Assembly: GCA_900554895.1 (NCBI GenBank)
Contig: USIX01000040.1
Location: 1-16,689, forward strand
DNA from: an uncultured Megamonas sp.
GTDB taxonomy: Bacteria > Bacillota > Negativicutes > Selenomonadales > Selenomonadaceae
Reading direction: 5' to 3'
Length of the DNA: 16,689 nt
How positions within the stretch are numbered: position 1 is the stretch's first letter; the number at the start of each line of letters is the position of its first letter. The notes beneath the pieces were generated by a model, which saw nothing but the letters and a program-made list of their open reading frames with translations, made no database searches and was not told the DNA's origin. Below, piece by piece: positions 16,009-16,689 of the stretch. A program made the position numbers and the translations under genes.

Positions 16009-16128
16009 ATGACAAATGTCATAGAGAGAAATATAAAAAGTCACATGAAAGATGTGATTTTAGACACGTTAAATAATTGTGAGGATTTGCTAAAATTATT
16101 TGTGTTAAGAGAATTGTTAGAAAAGTAA
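16009..16128 (+). CDS. Possible small protein, 39 residues
   Basis: An ATG at 16009 opens a 39-codon frame ending in TAA at 16126-16128, just 27 bases before the PTS IIA gene. The protein begins MTNVIERNIKSHMKDVILD and ends in an amphipathic, leucine-rich helix-like stretch (CEDLLKLFVLRELLEK). GAGGGG (16001-16006) precedes the ATG but only two bases away, which is closer than ideal; an internal ATG at 16045 is an alternative. No family is recognised. The helical pattern and the position are suggestive of a real gene, but chance is not excluded in such an AT-rich gap. Confidence 0.4.
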   Translation: MTNVIERNIKSHMKDVILDTLNNCEDLLKLFVLRELLEK

Positions 16129-16155
16129 CGAAAAATAAATCGAGGAGGTTAAACA

Positions 16156-16575
16156 ATGAAATATGTGATACTGGTAAGTCACGGCAAGTTTGCCGAAGGG
16201 CTGGCGAATGCACTGTCCATGCTGGTCGGCAAAAGAGAGGACATCATCGCTGTAGGCCTTGAGGACGGAAAAAGCGTGGATGAATTTACAGAACTGTTCA
16301 CCAAGACGGTAGATAAAATTACAACGGACGATGAAGTGGTATTGCTCGGTGATTTAATCGGCGGTTCGCCGCTGACAAATGCCATAAACGTATTAAACGG
16401 TAAAGGCGTAAAAATGATTATAATCGGCGGCATGAATTTGCCGGTGGCTCTGACATCTGTCATGATGAAGGATACATTTGCACTTGAAGATTTGGCGCAG
16501 CAGGTTTTGCAGGAAGCGCACGGTGCTTTGCGTGAATTCAAAATCGAAGCATCCGATGATGATGACGATATTTGA
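16156..16575 (+). CDS. PTS system mannose/fructose/sorbose-family IIA component
   Basis: This is a 139-residue cytoplasmic phosphocarrier of the mannose-class PTS. It takes phosphate from HPr on His9 (in ILVSHGKFAEGL) and passes it to a IIB protein. LLGDLIGGSPLTNAI and IIIGGMNLPVAL are the conserved IIA-man segments. The length is that of a standalone IIA domain. The C-terminus ends in an acidic run (SDDDDDI). A strong site, GAGGAGG (16142-16148), lies seven bases before the ATG. A IIB-like start follows 43 bases downstream, as expected for a man-type operon. The sugar transported cannot be inferred from IIA alone; mannose-class systems also move fructose, sorbose, galactosamine and others. 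Confidence 0.92.
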   Translation: MKYVILVSHGKFAEGLANALSMLVGKREDIIAVGLEDGKSVDEFTELFTKTVDKITTDDEVVLLGDLIGGSPLTNAINVLNGKGVKMIIIGGMNLPVALTSVMMKDTFALEDLAQQVLQEAHGALREFKIEASDDDDDI

Positions 16576-16618
16576 TTGATATTTAATTATTTATGATAAA
16601 TTTGAGGAGGAATTATTT

Positions 16619-16689
16619 ATGTCAGTTTCATTTATTCGTATTGACTCATTAGAGAAGACAAAATCTCGGTCAACGACACTGGAAGAAGA
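16619..16689 (+). CDS. Start of a mannose-family PTS IIB gene (partial, frame suspect)
   Basis: ATG 16619 follows GAGGAGG (16604-16610) by eight bases. The first ten residues, MSVSFIRIDS, match the start of mannose-class IIB proteins, which normally continue with an R-L/V-IHGQ motif carrying the phosphorylated histidine. Here the frame instead reads LEKTKSRSTTLEE to the window edge. A shifted reading of the last bases gives a Thr-Thr-like stretch followed by TGG AAG AAG (Trp-Lys-Lys), similar to the TTW that follows IHGQ in the family. This suggests base errors at a contig end or a damaged gene. A different protein with a coincidental start is possible. Confidence 0.5.
   Translation, partial: MSVSFIRIDSLEKTKSRSTTLEE

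Noticed and set aside
1..16689. CRISPR arrays, tRNA or rRNA genes
   Set aside because: No regularly spaced repeats, tRNA-like cloverleaf segments or rRNA-like sequence were noticed on either strand.

Overview
The window looks like a piece of a diderm Firmicute (class Negativicutes, Selenomonas/Megamonas-like). Low-GC Firmicute-style ribosome binding sites and terminators sit beside a complete set of genes for making and exporting Kdo-lipid A. The genus is an inference. All genes are on the + strand, and the window appears cut at both ends.

Region 1 (1-11536) is one tightly packed LPS operon. In order it holds: the last codons of an MsbA-like lipid A flippase; a fused Kdo transferase/lipid A 4'-kinase (WaaA-LpxK); kdsB, kdsA, kdsD and kdsC for Kdo synthesis and activation; an LpxL/HtrB-family acyltransferase; lptC, lptA, lptB and a single lptF/G for LPS transport; a DUF3084 coiled-coil membrane protein; and a divergent YqgF/RuvX-like RNase H-fold protein. 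Most neighbours overlap or lie within 40 bases of each other. The operon ends at a strong intrinsic terminator (11493-11536). Together these genes make Kdo, attach it to lipid A, 4'-phosphorylate and acylate the lipid, flip it and carry it to the outer membrane.

Region 2 (11537-15871) is a separate four-gene transcription unit with its own likely promoter and terminator. It holds a membrane-anchored type-1 sugar-binding protein, a NarL/DegS-type histidine kinase with about five membrane spans and no large extracellular sensor domain, a LuxR-type response regulator, and a second membrane-anchored family-1 solute-binding protein. No ABC permease or ATPase accompanies the binding proteins. The unit therefore reads as a multi-protein carbohydrate sensing module rather than a transporter. 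It is the best candidate here for a poorly described system.

Region 3 (15872-16689) contains a 126-base imperfect palindrome, a possible 39-residue small protein, a mannose-family PTS IIA gene and the start of a IIB gene. The IIB reading frame departs from the family after about ten residues, at the edge of the window. The sensing module may control this PTS or another sugar system, but nothing in the sequence proves it.
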